The notes beneath the pieces are model-generated. The model was not told where the DNA came from. It saw only the letters and a program-made list of their open reading frames with translations, and did not search any database. From Halichondria panicea (Eukaryota > Porifera > Demospongiae > Suberitida > Halichondriidae): a stretch of DNA of 64,000 nucleotides. Location of the stretch: assembly GCF_963675165.1 (NCBI RefSeq), contig NC_087377.1, positions 5,208,042-5,272,041 of the forward strand, written 5' to 3'. Below are positions 43,745-54,947 of this stretch, piece after piece (positions within the stretch are counted from its first letter, which is position 1; each line of letters opens with the position of its first letter). Both the position numbers and the translations under genes were made by a program.

Positions 43745-45592
43745 ATCTATATACCTATACATTACCTGCATTACCTGTATTACCTGTATTACCAACATTA
43801 CCCGTGTTACCTACATTACCTACATTACCAGTGTTACCTACATTACCCGTGTTACCAGTGTTACCTACATTACCCGTGTTACCTACATTACCTGTGTTAC
43901 CTGTATTACCAACATTACCCGTGTTACCTACATTACCCGTGTTACTTACATTACCTACATTACCTACATTACCAGTGTTACCTGCATTACCTGTGTTACC
44001 TACATTACCTGTGTTACCTGTATTACCTACATTACCTACATTACCTACATTACCTACATTACCTGCATTACCAGTGTTACCTACATTACCTGCATTACCT
44101 GCATTACCTGTATTACCTACATTACCTGTGCTACCTACATTACCCGGGTTACCTACATTACCCGTGTTACCTACATTACCTACATTACCTGTATTACCTG
44201 TATTACCTGTATTACCTGTATTACCAACATTACCTGTGCTACCTACATTACCCGGGTTACCTACATTACCTACATTACCTGTATTACCTACATTACCTGT
44301 ATTACCTGTATTACCTGTATTACCTGTATTACCTACATTACCAGTGTTACCTACATTACCTACATTACCAGTGTTACCTACATTACCCGTGTTACCTACA
44401 TTACCAGTGTTACCTACATTACCTACATTACCTGTATTACCTACATTACCAGTGTTACCTACATTACCTACATTACCAGTGTTACCTACATTACCTACAT
44501 TACCAGTGTTACCTACATTACCCATGTTACCTACATTACCAGTGTTACCTACATTACCTACATTACCTGTATTACCTACATTACCCGTGTTACCTACATT
44601 ACCAGTGTTACCTACATTACCTACATTACCTGTATTACCTACATTACCAGTGTTACCTACATTACCCGTGTTACCTACATTACCAGTGTTACCTACATTA
44701 CCCGTGTTACCTACATTACCCGTGTTACCTACATTACCAGTGTTACCTACATTACCGGTGTTACCTACATTACCTACATTACCCGTGTTACCTACATTAC
44801 CAGCATTACCTACATTACCTACATTACTAGTATTACCTACATTACCCGTGTTACCTACATTACCAGCATTACCTACATTACCTACATTACCCGTGTTACC
44901 TACATTACCTACATTACCAGTGTTACCTACATTACTAGTGTTACCTACATTACCAGCATTACCTACATTACCTACATTACCAGTGTTACCTACATTACCA
45001 GCATTACCTACATTACCGGTGTTACCCGTGTTACCTACATTACCCGTGTTACCTACATTACCTACATTACCCGTGTTACCTACATTACCAGTGTTACCTA
45101 CATTACCTACATTACCCGTGTTACCTACATTACCAGTGTTACCTACATTACCAGTGTTACCTACATTACCTACATTACCAGTGTTACCTACATTACCAGT
45201 GTTACCTACATTACCAGTGTTACCTACATTACCAGTGTTACCTACATTACCTACATTACCAGTGTTACCTACATTACCAGTGTTACCTACATTACCAGTG
45301 TTACCTACATTACCAGTGTTACCTACATTACCAGTGTTACCTACATTACCAGTGTTACCTACATTACCCGTGTTACCTACATTACCTACATTACCAGTGT
45401 TACCTACATTACCTACATTACCAGTGTTACCTACATTACCAGTGTTACCTACATTACCAGTGTTACCTACATTACCCGTGTTACCTACATTACCAGTGTT
45501 ACCTACATTACCCGTGTTACCTACATTACCTACATTACCTGCATTACCTACACTACCAGTGTTACCTACATTACTAGTGTTACCTACATAAT
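43745..45592. repeat. About 1.85-kb minisatellite array, inverted relative to the 11-kb array
   Basis: CTACATTAC and CAGTGTTAC/CCGTGTTAC 9-mers, the reverse complement of the 16.7-27.8 kb unit. The inner end is rich in CTGTATTAC variants; the outer half is the most regular. Leu-Pro-Thr and Gly-Asn-Val frames are repeat artefacts. Confidence 0.97.
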
Positions 45593-45712
45593 TATAGTGC
45601 ATTACTATGATTATGATGTAATACACAGTGTAATAGTATGATGTAATGCAAGAAATAGTTGCACCCAGATGATGTAATCTAGGATTGGTTACATGGAGAA
45701 ACAACCAACCTA
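45593..45712 (-). repeat. Right terminal flank of the minisatellite block
   Basis: Reverse-complement counterpart of 16575-16696: ATGATGTAATACACAGTGTA, GCACCCAGAT, GATGTAATCTAGGATTGGTT and ATGGAGAAA. No perfect target duplication could be found outside the two flanks (CTAAAAG on the left, CCTAAAG on the right is only suggestive). Confidence 0.85.
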
Positions 45713-46029
45713 AAGCATATCAAAACATTTTGTCAAATGAATGTAAAAAATATCTACAAGTATACAAATGCAGTAAAAAGTGAGACAAAAACACACAATT
45801 TGTACTTCAAACACTAAAAAAGAAGGAATTTTACCTAGAAATAATTTTAGTTTGCTCTCTATTGTATAATCTAGCTATTACTCTTTCCAATGATACCTCA
45901 TATGCAGTTTCTACATGATCTGCATACAGTGTTTTTCAGGTTTGAAATATAACAGTGATGACAGTTTGAATTGCAGTGACTGTCCCATACGTTATAGTTA
46001 TAACACGGGCAGCCGCCGCACAAGGGATG

Positions 46030-46762
46030 TAGCCTCCTTCGCAGCCTCTCCTTTTTCTGTTCTTTGTCATAGTTCAATAAGATAAAATACGGGACTAATT
46101 GGAGGAACAAAGAAAGAAAGAAGGAAGAGACTAAGAAAAAGGAGAGCCTGCCTTGCTAAGTCGCGTGACGGTAGACGAGTGGTAGACGAGTGAAAATGAA
46201 CGTGGGCAATCACTAGCTGGGCGGAGCCTGACAGAGCAAAAAGCTACAGCATGCCTACACATTGCAAACTCTAAATAAAAGCTGTTAGCATCGTAGATAG
46301 TAAGCCAGAATCAACATCGTAGACGAGGGCTTACCTAGTAAAGACTAAAGAGACTAAAATAATATCTAAATTTAGCTCAGTTTTTTTTCCTGAGTTCAGA
46401 ACAGACCCACTTGATTAGCAGATATAATTATTACAGCAGTATAGTCTACTCTACTCTAGTCTTTCATACTTCCTCTACTGACTAAAGGTCTCACAAAGGC
46501 TGACTCTACTGCACTGTACTGTTCATAACAGATTATGTTCCTGGTAAATGCGCTCCAAGTACTGTGTGGGAGGACAGTTATTGAGGTTTTCTCTCGCCCA
46601 CGCTCGTTAAAATTTGTCTACGTCAGTAGGGGACCACGCGACTTAGCAAGGCAGGCTCTCCTTTTTCTTAGACTTAGTTGCTTCCTTCTTTTTTTCTTTG
46701 TTCCTCCAATATTTCTCTTCTCTGACAAAGAACAGAAAAAGGAGAGGCTGCAAAGGAGGCTA
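46030..46762. mobile_element. TAG...CTA element with about 150-bp inverted repeats
   Basis: Begins TAGCCTCCTTCGCAGCCTCT and ends with the matching GAGGCTGCAAAGGAGGCTA. Pairing continues inward through the C(T)nTTCTGTTCTTTGTC block, the GGAGGAACAAAG block and the CCTTGCTAAGTCGCGTG block. Flanks are CAAGGGATG (left) and CAAGGG(CCAGGG)ATG (right), a 9-bp duplication split by a 6-bp insertion. No transposase inside. Confidence 0.75.
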
Positions 46763-46905
46763 CAAGGGCCAGGGATGTATGGAATATATTGCACTGAAGC
46801 ACGAGGGCGCCAGCCCCGAGGGCTGAGTGCAATATATGCCATGCAGCCCGAGTTCACGTGTTATAACTAGTTTATATCCCGAGAGGGCATAGCAACATAA
46901 TTATA

Positions 46906-48263
46906 TAGAGTTTCCACACAAAATCTGATCTCTACAAAATGGNNNNNNNNNNNNNNNNNNNNNNNNNNNNNNNNNNNNNNNNNNNNNNNNNNNNNNNNNN
47001 NNNNNNNNNNNNNNNNNNNNNNNNNNNNNNNNNNNNNNNNNNNNNNNNNNNNNNNNNNNNNNNNNNNNNNNNNNNNNNNNNNNNNNNNNNNNNNNNNNNN
47101 NNNNNNNNNNNNNNNNNNNNNNNNNNNNNNNNNNNNNNNNNNGTATAATTAATGGAACAGTTATAAGCCAACTTTTCAACAAAAACACATGCACTGCATT
47201 AATGATGAGAATAGAAAGTGTGCTATTTTGACCTAACCATTGACTTTTTTTTACTGGAGACATAACTTTGAAAAAATTATTATTGTCAGAATACTGTGAA
47301 CAATAACGCAATCTTAAAGTCAGAAGAAACTACATAGAAATGTGTGTAGTACACATGCAATTGTTGTATTAAGTGTTCACCTCCTGTTATAGGGTCCTTT
47401 AAAATGTCACAAATGCCATCAACGTCTACTTGTGACGACTCTTCCAGCTCCGTTTTACCTTAGTTCTTAGTTTTTGGACCGGACAAGTTCCACCAAATTG
47501 TTCACCTGTTGTTGTAGTTCATATACAAGGCCACTGCAGTGAGGAACACAAAGTTTGTGAATCTAAACTTGCATATATAGTATAATTATAGTACACATCT
47601 ATAAAATCGTCACTTGGCCTTGGGTGGCTGAAATTTTCAATTCAGACATTGAGGGGAGGGCTTCTGTTGACTCAACAGCCCTGTGTACATGATGATCACT
47701 TGACATTTCGTAATGTTTATTACTTTGTTACGGAGTAGAATCTAGTTAAATATTGAAATAAACAACTAAAAATACATCGGATGTAGTTTGGTGGTTACAT
47801 GGGACGATTCTCCTTTTAATTATTATCATAGATACATGCACCAATCTACTTCACAAAAATACGGTGAGGAAAGCAAATGCACTGACATTTCCATTTGGAG
47901 CATCAAACAAAATTCCAATTTTTGGTTGTAAGTTGTAAAAAATACACCAGGCTTTAACAACTAAATACAATTGGTTCAATTCTGCTCTAAACTACTTACC
48001 TTGGAAGTGTAGAATTGCAGCACAAAATTCCTTTATCTATGCTTCAACAATAGTTTTGAAATTTAACTTTGAAGTGTGCTTTGTTTAGAGTGAAATATTG
48101 CGCAGCGCATAGTTGTGGTTAGAGTTTACGGCTGCTATTGTGCAAGAAAGAAAAGGTATTTCAACGCGGAAATTTTAGCTGCCTGCTTTATTTTAGTTGC
48201 TTTGTATGCACAATCACTCCAAATACCATTTTTCAGAGATCAGATTTTTTGTGTGGAAACCTA
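46906..48263. mobile_element. TAG...CTA element with 11-bp target duplication, contains a gap
   Basis: The left end TAGAGTTTCCACACAAAATC pairs with the right end GATTTTTTGTGTGGAAACCTA over about 36 bp. ACATAATTATA flanks both sides exactly (46895-46905 and 48264-48274). The interior includes 200 N, and on the minus strand an exon-like piece (ELEESSQVDVDGICDILKDP near 47450-47390) that may be captured coding sequence. An 11-bp duplication fits MULE-type elements. Confidence 0.78.
46943..47142. other. Assembly gap, 200 N
   Basis: Exactly 200 N, a placeholder, inside the 46906-48263 element. Confidence 0.99.
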
Positions 48264-48445
48264 ACATAATTATACATAACACTGTCCTAGTAACACAATA
48301 TAAACTGCACAAAAAAAGACAGAGACAACTCTAGACACAGCTCCATCTCTTCTCTCTTCTAGACGCCAGTATCTGCAGCGTATAAGATTGGCATGACCGA
48401 CGAATGGCTTGACACAAAATTGTTGGAGTTCCAACGCTGAAATCG

Positions 48446-48545
48446 CCCCACCCCACTTCTGGTGCTGCAAAAGAGCCCCACCCCACTTCTGGTGCTGCAA
48501 AACAGCCCCACCCCACTTACTGCTGCAAAGAAACAGCCCCACCCC
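48446..48545 (+). repeat. 30-bp tandem repeat, about 3.5 copies, possibly once coding
   Basis: Units of CCCCACCCCACTTCTGGTGC plus TGCAAAA/CAG. In one plus frame they read PHPTSGAAKE/PHPTSGAAKQ, with decayed extensions on both sides (YKIGMTDEWLDTKLLEFQR upstream; ARFYTAAKQLMPPVKRATSS downstream) but in different frames. This looks like a decayed repeat-bearing exon. No family recognised. Confidence 0.4.
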
Positions 48546-48699
48546 ACTACTCAGTGCAGTGAATACATGTATTAGCTGCTGGTCTACGCTCGGCCTCATA
48601 ACCAAGCCAAGAAAGCTCGCTTCTACACTGCTGCAAAACAGCTCATGCCCCCAGTAAAAAGAGCCACTTCTAGTGCTACGGTGAAGCAGAATTGACATG

Positions 48700-50628
48700 C
48701 ATCACAAGGTCGAGGACTAGGTCGATCTAGGAACACAGAATCTTCCACAAAATGAATCTTGGACAATTTTAAAACCTGCATGGTTGCAAGAAGAAACTCC
48801 AGCAGTGCTGAAGATTCATTCCTGCATGGCTGGACATACTTTGATACTTGTTATTTCTCATGCGTATTAATTTAATTTTAATTTAAATGCCAGAGGGGCG
48901 TTTTGTGGTCAGTGCAATATGACTTTTCAGCAGTGACTTTTCAGCAGTGCAATATGCTTCATATTGCACTTGGCAACAACATAGCAACGGGATATAATTT
49001 ACATAATAAATTTTTGTGGGAAGGGTATTTACCTTTAGTTCGGTGCTAGGCAGCACAAGTAATTCCTAAGGATTCATATGAATGTGGGTTGCCTAGTTTC
49101 CTGTTAGTGTTAACCCTTTCCTTGCCATTCGTGAAATCTGGAACAGGAGCGTCTTTAGGTCGATCAATTAGTGTGGATCCGGCCTCACCACGCCTCCATG
49201 TCATTCTATTAGTCTAGATCCGGCTAGCAATTCTAGCTGGGACTCCCAGTTCTAGCTCCTTTTGTTTAGCGTGTCAGAGACTGGGAGAAGATGATTGGCA
49301 CTCCCTGGCTCCTTTGGATGTACAGCTGTCCAGATCCCTAGAACATACCCTCCATTCTGACGAGTTATCAGTGCATAGGGTGCTTACTAGATTCTTGCCA
49401 GCCAGTACAGTTCAAGCTACACACAGCACCGCTCAACTATTCTCTACCCCATTATCTAGCTAAATCTGGTCCAACTAGACAGCAGACACAGCTAGTTAAT
49501 TCAGTAAAGCCAGGGGTAGCCCTACTTCTACGGTTGTTCGGTAACAATTCCTCTGGGCTGGGCTAACTAGTTGAGCCACGCCTCCCAATTCTCAAGGCTA
49601 GGTACATGTCTCTGTCTAGCTGCTTCTTCAGCTTCTTGCTCAGTTTTGTGGCTTAGAGAAAGGCCAGCTACTCAGGGGGAAGAGTCCAGATGAAAGTCTG
49701 GCAGCCAGGTGACGTCCAAACGGTCAGTTATTCTTTCCACCAACTTTTTAATCTAGTCTAGTCCTGCTTGCACTGCTACTACTACTGCTGCTACTCTTCC
49801 TAGCTAGTCAAAGGTTTCTTTTTTTTTTTTTTTTTTTTTTTATAACTACATATGCACAAAGAGACATCAAAGCTTACATCAAAGGACACAGATTTTTAGC
49901 CTACTTGACTGATAAGGCGGTTACCTAGACTACAGTTTGTTTGTCAGGGAGGAGCTCACATACAACTTCATCTAATTCATCATAGCGATTCCTTACCCAT
50001 TGTTGTAATTTCTACAACAGATTGCCAAGGAAAGAGATAAGCAGCGTTAATTTTGCATAAGTGCATGTAAGTAGAGCTAGCTTAAGTTTATTGTGCCAGC
50101 TAGACTACTGTATACCTACTGAGGATGACAGATCAGCCCAAGTAACAGCCAAGGTATACTACTGTAACATAGAGCTCATGTCAAGTTTCCAAGACAAGCA
50201 AGGCAAAGCAAAGACAGTGCCCAGGAACTGAAGAAAGCCCCTAAAAAACTCTCTCCTGGTGGGATTTACCGACACTGACGATCCATAAAGAGATAGTTAA
50301 CATATATATATCGGATATGATGATGAGTAGAGTAATTATGAATGGAGAGAATAGCTGGTAGACTTGATGGACTGGATGAAAGTCCGAACAGTGACACTGA
50401 TAACTGATTACAGATTTAGTGTATTCTCTTTTTCATTGTATTTTGAGTTAGGAACCAAGATTAAAGTATAATCTGGTCTGCAGAAGAAAGGTACAGATGC
50501 TAACTTGAATCTATGCTACCTTGTTTGCTAATTACACTGCAGTACTTTTCTTATGACACGAAAACGTCACAATTATTGAGTGGGCGGTAACAATTTTAAT
50601 TTGACATTTCACATTGCAATGTTTTGAT
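48700..50628. other. Intergenic, no gene recognised
   Basis: Contains short repeats around TCAGCAGTGCAATATG (48917-48960), a poly-T run at about 49819-49840 and several GGCTAGNTC/GATCCGGC motifs. No coding exon could be supported. Confidence 0.4.
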
Positions 50629-50891
50629 TAATCGGGCGCCGCCGCCCTCTACCGTTGCCCCGAAGGAGGTCGGGAATCAAGCCTATCCACAGTTTTGTTC
50701 TGTTGTTGGAAATCCAACAATTCCACCAGCTCCAATCAGATTGCAGTATCTCAAGGGGATTGACCACACCCACTCAACTGTACCACGTGTGAATTTTGCA
50801 CACGTTGGATTGACTGAGAGGCGTGGCCAACACCCACTTTAATAAATGATATTCATCTCTATTGGTTAGCACCCACATAGAAGTATAGGAT

Positions 50892-51025
50892 ATACCACAC
50901 CTAAGAGGAGGATATGCACCCATATATCCTCCGCTACCGTGGTTACTCCGAGGCGGAGCCGAGGGGTATGTAACCACGGTAGCGGAGGATATATAGGGTG
51001 CATATCCTCCGAGTAGGTGTGGCAT
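50892..51025. repeat. 134-bp nested palindrome
   Basis: Arms carry ATACCACACCT, GAGGATATGCACCC, ATATATCCTCCGCTACCGTG and GTTAC, then the reverse complement around a GGCGGAGCC loop. It may be a separate small element inserted in the 50629-51576 element. Confidence 0.8.
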
Positions 51026-51054
51026 ATCTGACTTATACCACGTGACCGCAGCAC

Positions 51055-51063
51055 TATAAAAGG
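51055..51063 (+). promoter_or_regulatory. TATA box of the mini-ORF
   Basis: TATAAAAGG lies 55 bp upstream of the ATG at 51118, a fitting distance for a core promoter with a short leader. Confidence 0.45.
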
Positions 51064-51117
51064 ACCTCCCCCTAGCAACAATTCAATCACATGCAGATTG
51101 CAAAAAAGAACAAGACT

Positions 51118-51249
51118 ATGCCGGATTTTGCAGCCGTCAAAGAGCTAGTTGAGCAACATGTTGACTCCTACAGATGCTCAAGAGCTTCCTTGGTCCAAGC
51201 GTTGACCATTCGACGTCCCTTACTGGAGTTGCAAGCTCTTCTTGGATAA
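51118..51249 (+). CDS. 43-aa ORF inside a MULE-like element, unknown
   Basis: Starts MPDFAAVKELVEQHVDSYRC and ends ELQALLG. Predicted helical and neutral, with no motif recognised. The upstream TATA box and its position between the palindrome and the right inverted repeat suggest transcription, but a chance ORF is possible. Confidence 0.3.
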   Translation: MPDFAAVKELVEQHVDSYRCSRASLVQALTIRRPLLELQALLG

Positions 51250-51586
51250 AATGTATCTAAACCGCGCCCATGGACCCATGGAAGCTTAGCCATCTTGTTG
51301 GAGAGCACCTTCCGTGTTTCTGCCGTCGCTTTGAGTCTTAGTACCGTCAAGCATGGGAACAAATGAAAAAACTAAAAAACAACTTGAAAAACTGTGCATG
51401 CCTGGGGCTGTATGCTAATATTCTATATATCCTACAGCTGTTGACCAATGAGATCAATTTGTGGTGACGTAAGTGTGGTATAATGAATGATATTCATGAT
51501 ACTATTGCGTAACAGGCCAGAACAAAACTGTGGATAATTCCCGATCTCCTTCAAGGAGGGCGGTGGCGCTCGACTATGTTTTGATA

Positions 51587-51650
51587 TAGAGCGGTTGCAT
51601 CGCGCGTCATCCACCCACGCACAAAGTTTTTGGAGGACAACCTCCAAAAA
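51587..51650 (+). repeat. Inverted-repeat end, left copy (TAGAGCGGTTGCATCG)
   Basis: TAGAGCGGTTGCATCGCGCG then AGTTTTTGGAGGACAACCTCC. The reverse complement, diverged in the middle, occurs at 54886-54947. The pair would delimit a 3.36-kb TAG...CTA unit, but the flanks show no target duplication. Confidence 0.6.
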
Positions 51651-52098
51651 CACAGGTGTAAACAATGTAAAAGTACACGAAGAACTGGACACCATTTGGC
51701 AGAGTAGAACTATGATCCAGGATACAGAGTGCTCTAGTATTGTAACTGTTAGTCTACCTTAGCTTACAGAGAAGGCTGAGGTGAGAAACTTGCATGCATC
51801 ATGATGTACAAGCTATGGAAATCCATTGAAATTCACTAGCTTTATTCTCACACATTTATATCTCAGTACAAAATTGTCAGGTTTTCCTTTGCTTGGTTCT
51901 TGACAGTGTACTAGCTGAACAAGCTGAGCTCTGTGTGAAGATAGCTACCATAATTATGTTCAAATGAAGAGGGTGTAGGAGTGCCCGATCATGTCACGTC
52001 AGGCATCGATCATTGCTGGCTGGGAGGATTGTGTGGGACACGATCACCACAATATTAAATTAATGTAAGTGCTCTTTGTGTACTATGCTGTAATTACA

Positions 52099-52147
52099 GC
52101 ACCAACTCTGACTGAATGCCATTATTTAAATCCTCCAACGGTTGCTG
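52099..52147 (+). pseudogene. Decayed or alternative exon resembling exon 1 of the SAM gene
   Basis: Bounded by acag and gtaagt, it reads APTLTECHYLNPPTVA. The SAM gene 3 kb downstream has NPTLTESHYQHPRAV at 55126-55170. The shared PTLTE.HY..P pattern suggests a partial duplication of that exon. Confidence 0.4.
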
Positions 52148-52598
52148 TAAGTGATGTCAGGCCCAAGGCAGTATGCTTTTCTTTTATTATGCACATGCAT
52201 TTGATTCGTAACCGTAGAGCTGCTGTAAAATACAGAGACAAAAAATCAAACCGTACAGTTGGTCCACTGCATACTACTAAAAGATTGCACTTAACACTAT
52301 AATAGCTGTGTGCTTAAGCGCCACCATAATAATTATTTTTGGGAAGCTTGTGTAAAAATGATTTGGAAGCTGTAAACTACACTCACTGCACACTCAGTTT
52401 GATCCAAAAATAAGTGCAACGGTTTCCTTTGATAGAGTGGTGCGGGGGCCATTGTTTACCTTACGTTATATTTAGCTATACCGGTACATGTATCTCAAGT
52501 ATTTTTCTATCTTAAGTACTTTTTTGTCTAATTATATATATACACAGTTGAGTTTAAGTACATTGTAGATGTGACCTTTGCTTGTTCATCATTTGTTC

Positions 52599-52650
52599 TA
52601 GCCTCTTTCACAAGGCCTTAAAAAGGAAGAGTGGCCTGGGATCGAGGCTA
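52599..52650. mobile_element. Ultra-short 52-bp TAG...CTA element
   Basis: TAGCCTCTTTCACAAGGCC pairs with GGCCTGGGATCGAGGCTA. Flanks CATTTGTTC and CATTCGTTT agree at 7 of 9 bases. Confidence 0.55.
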
Positions 52651-52944
52651 CATTCGTTTGTGGTATGTCTGGCTAAATTATGTGTGTTGTGCAAGGCGCT
52701 GACTATGGTATTCAATAGATCGAGGAGATGTAGATAGCTTAGGTTTGCAGGGGTGGCAAAATAACAGCTGAAAATTTTTACTAAAAAAAAAAGGTCAACT
52801 GTTATTTCATATCCGTGATCTCGTATACTTATACAGTACCTCCTTTGAGTGCTCATGATTACATAATTTCTCCCACACAGAGACTGATGGAGACAAGAGT
52901 CAAGATAAAATTGACATTGATGTGTTATTATCATGTGTCAGTAC

Positions 52945-54032
52945 TAGCCTCGATCCCAGGCCGAGTTTTCGCTTTTATAACGGTTAGGCGAACAACTGGG
53001 CCTGGTACTAGTTGTCTGCGCATGCGTCAATCGTTCGTCAGATTCTGACGAATGGATATTCTCGTTCACTTTGGTGACATTTATATTCGTGTACTATCGT
53101 GTACTAGAAGTCAGTTCCCGTTTTATCATTATTGGAATCGATTGGAATGGCTCTTAGCTGAAGCTTCTCTCTTCTCTGAAGCTTATTCTGAAGACTGAAC
53201 AACAAGGGAAGAGGTATAAAGCTTTGTCAAGCTTGTTAAGGTCAGATATTTTTGTGTGGGCCCTATGGCCGGCTATGCTATCAAGTCTTGTTCATGTTTG
53301 GCAAGAATGTAGGTAGACTATAGTTTCATCATTAATATGGTGGATCAAGTGAAGAGTGTGAGCTAGAGAACTTGGTGCTGCCATCATCAGCTCGTCAACA
53401 ATGACACTATAACCGAGAAATTTAATATGTATAGATCTACACGTATTTAAAATGTCTACTTCTCTGTACAGGAGCAATGGCTAATATCCAGCTATCCCAA
53501 CAGTGCTCCTCTTGGCTATACTAACGGACGAGACTGGACAGTTTGAGGTAAGGGTTTAACCGTCTTTGGTTTCTTTTAATATTGTCCTATACTCACAGAC
53601 ACAGGACTGGAGTATGACCTGCTCATTCGAGCGTTGCTGGGTAGCTCAGAGACATCAAGAGAATCTACGTTTTCTCAAGCAATGAGTTACGAGTTGGGGC
53701 CTAGAATCAGAGAAGTCCAGCAGCCTGCTAAATCTTTTTGAAACGTAATTTGAAGGCATTCAATCATCCTGAAGTTGCCCTGGGTCACTGTAATTGTGCT
53801 GCAGCACAACTGGCAACTCCCCAGGCCTTTGTGAAGCAGCTCCCTATGTGCATCTTTTGTGTACTCACTCTGTGCATTTTCTGTGTACAAATTTCCATTA
53901 TTGATTTATTAAATATTTTTGCCGACCACAAATATACAATGAAAATTTGACGCATGCGCAGACAACTAGTACCAGGCCCAGTTGTTCGCCTAACCGTTAT
54001 AAAAGCGAAAACTCGGCCTGGGATCGAGGCTA
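52945..54032. mobile_element. 1088-bp TAG...CTA element, 85-bp inverted repeats, 10-bp target duplication
   Basis: Left arm 52945-53029 begins TAGCCTCGATCCCAGGCC. Right arm 53948-54032 is its near-perfect reverse complement. GTGTCAGTAC flanks both sides exactly. No transposase inside, but two splice-bordered open pieces (around 53491-53548 and 53601-53740, e.g. LLLAILTDETGQFE) suggest captured gene sequence, as in Pack-MULEs. Confidence 0.88.
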
Positions 54033-54885
54033 GTGTCAGTACATGTATTAATTATGTGCTCAGTGTACATACCTTTACCGACATCGTCTCTGGTCTCTGA
54101 AACATTAATTAATAATAAATAATTATGGGTCGAGCAATTAATGAATGTTGGTTGACTCAAGATTGACAAAAAAAGAGTAAATAACAACAAAAAACACTGC
54201 ATCTCTTATTAATTATTGAGCTTAGAAGATGACAGAAGCAAGCATCCAAATCTTTGTACCATTATCATCGAGAGGAGCACACCCTCAGGCCTGTATAATT
54301 ATGTGTTGTGTGTGCATACATCAGAAGGTAATCCGAGTACAAAAGTACGCTATACGCTCCCCTGCCATTATGATCATTTAGATGTAGTACTGTGTATGTA
54401 CTTCATATAAAGCTGCTGCTGACTAGATCTAAAAGGCAGCTAGCAGATATTGCTAGATATAGACATAGATCTATTCATGCACTCCTGATCCATAATTTTA
54501 ATAATATGATAATTTATAAGCGCATGAGAGCTTACATCAAACTCATTTCCTCTGCAGCAGTTCAGGTAGGGGTCCTTTGATCGTCTATAGCTATTAACGT
54601 TGTTGCTTAATTCGCTTTCTCTGTTAAGAGAGCAAAGCTAAACTGAGAGTTCTGTGCAGCCGTATGGCGCGCCGTGTGTTTCAATAACAATGTCTGCATG
54701 TACATAGGCGTGCCCTGGTGTGAATATACCTAGATAGCATGCACGTGCAATGATCGCCTTATGCAGTGATCATGTCTGCACATGCAACCATTAGTCTGTG
54801 CACATGCAGTGATCATGTCTGCACATGCAACCATTAATCTCTGCGTGTGCATAGGCGCGCCATACAGCCGCCATGTAAATTTTCG

Positions 54886-54947
54886 GGAGGTTGTCCTCCA
54901 AAAACTTTTTATGACGTAATGCGATGACGTCGATGCAACCGCTCTAT
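54886..54947 (-). repeat. Inverted-repeat end, right copy, touching the SAM gene start
   Basis: Ends CGATGCAACCGCTCTA, the reverse complement of the 51587 copy. The ATG of the SAM gene (54946) overlaps its last two bases, so the element end may supply the leader or start context of that gene. Confidence 0.55.

Larger units (their letters stand above)
50629..51576. mobile_element. 948-bp TAG/TAA...CTA element with 9-bp target duplication and nested hairpin
   Basis: Ends TAATCGGGCGCCGCCGCCCT and (reverse complement) TAGTCGAGCGCCACCGCCCT. Pairing continues through GAAGGAGNTCGGGAA and ATCCACAGTTTTGTTCTG. TGTTTTGAT flanks both sides exactly (50620-50628 and 51577-51585). A second palindrome lies inside at 50892-51025, and a TATA-box-led mini-ORF at 51055-51249. 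Confidence 0.85.
51651..52944. other. Intergenic, one decayed exon and one mini-element only
   Basis: Apart from the separately listed exon-like piece (52099-52147) and the 52-bp element (52599-52650), I see no gene. AT-rich. Confidence 0.4.

Noticed and set aside
43504-45704. Long Leu-Pro-Thr and Gly-Asn-Val frames over the second array
   Set aside because: Same repeat artefact; the apparent N-termini are just flanking open bases.
48270-48698. 142-codon minus frame with WGGA repeats
   Set aside because: It is the antisense of a tandem repeat whose plus strand reads more plausibly. The translation is Cys/Trp-rich without a motif.
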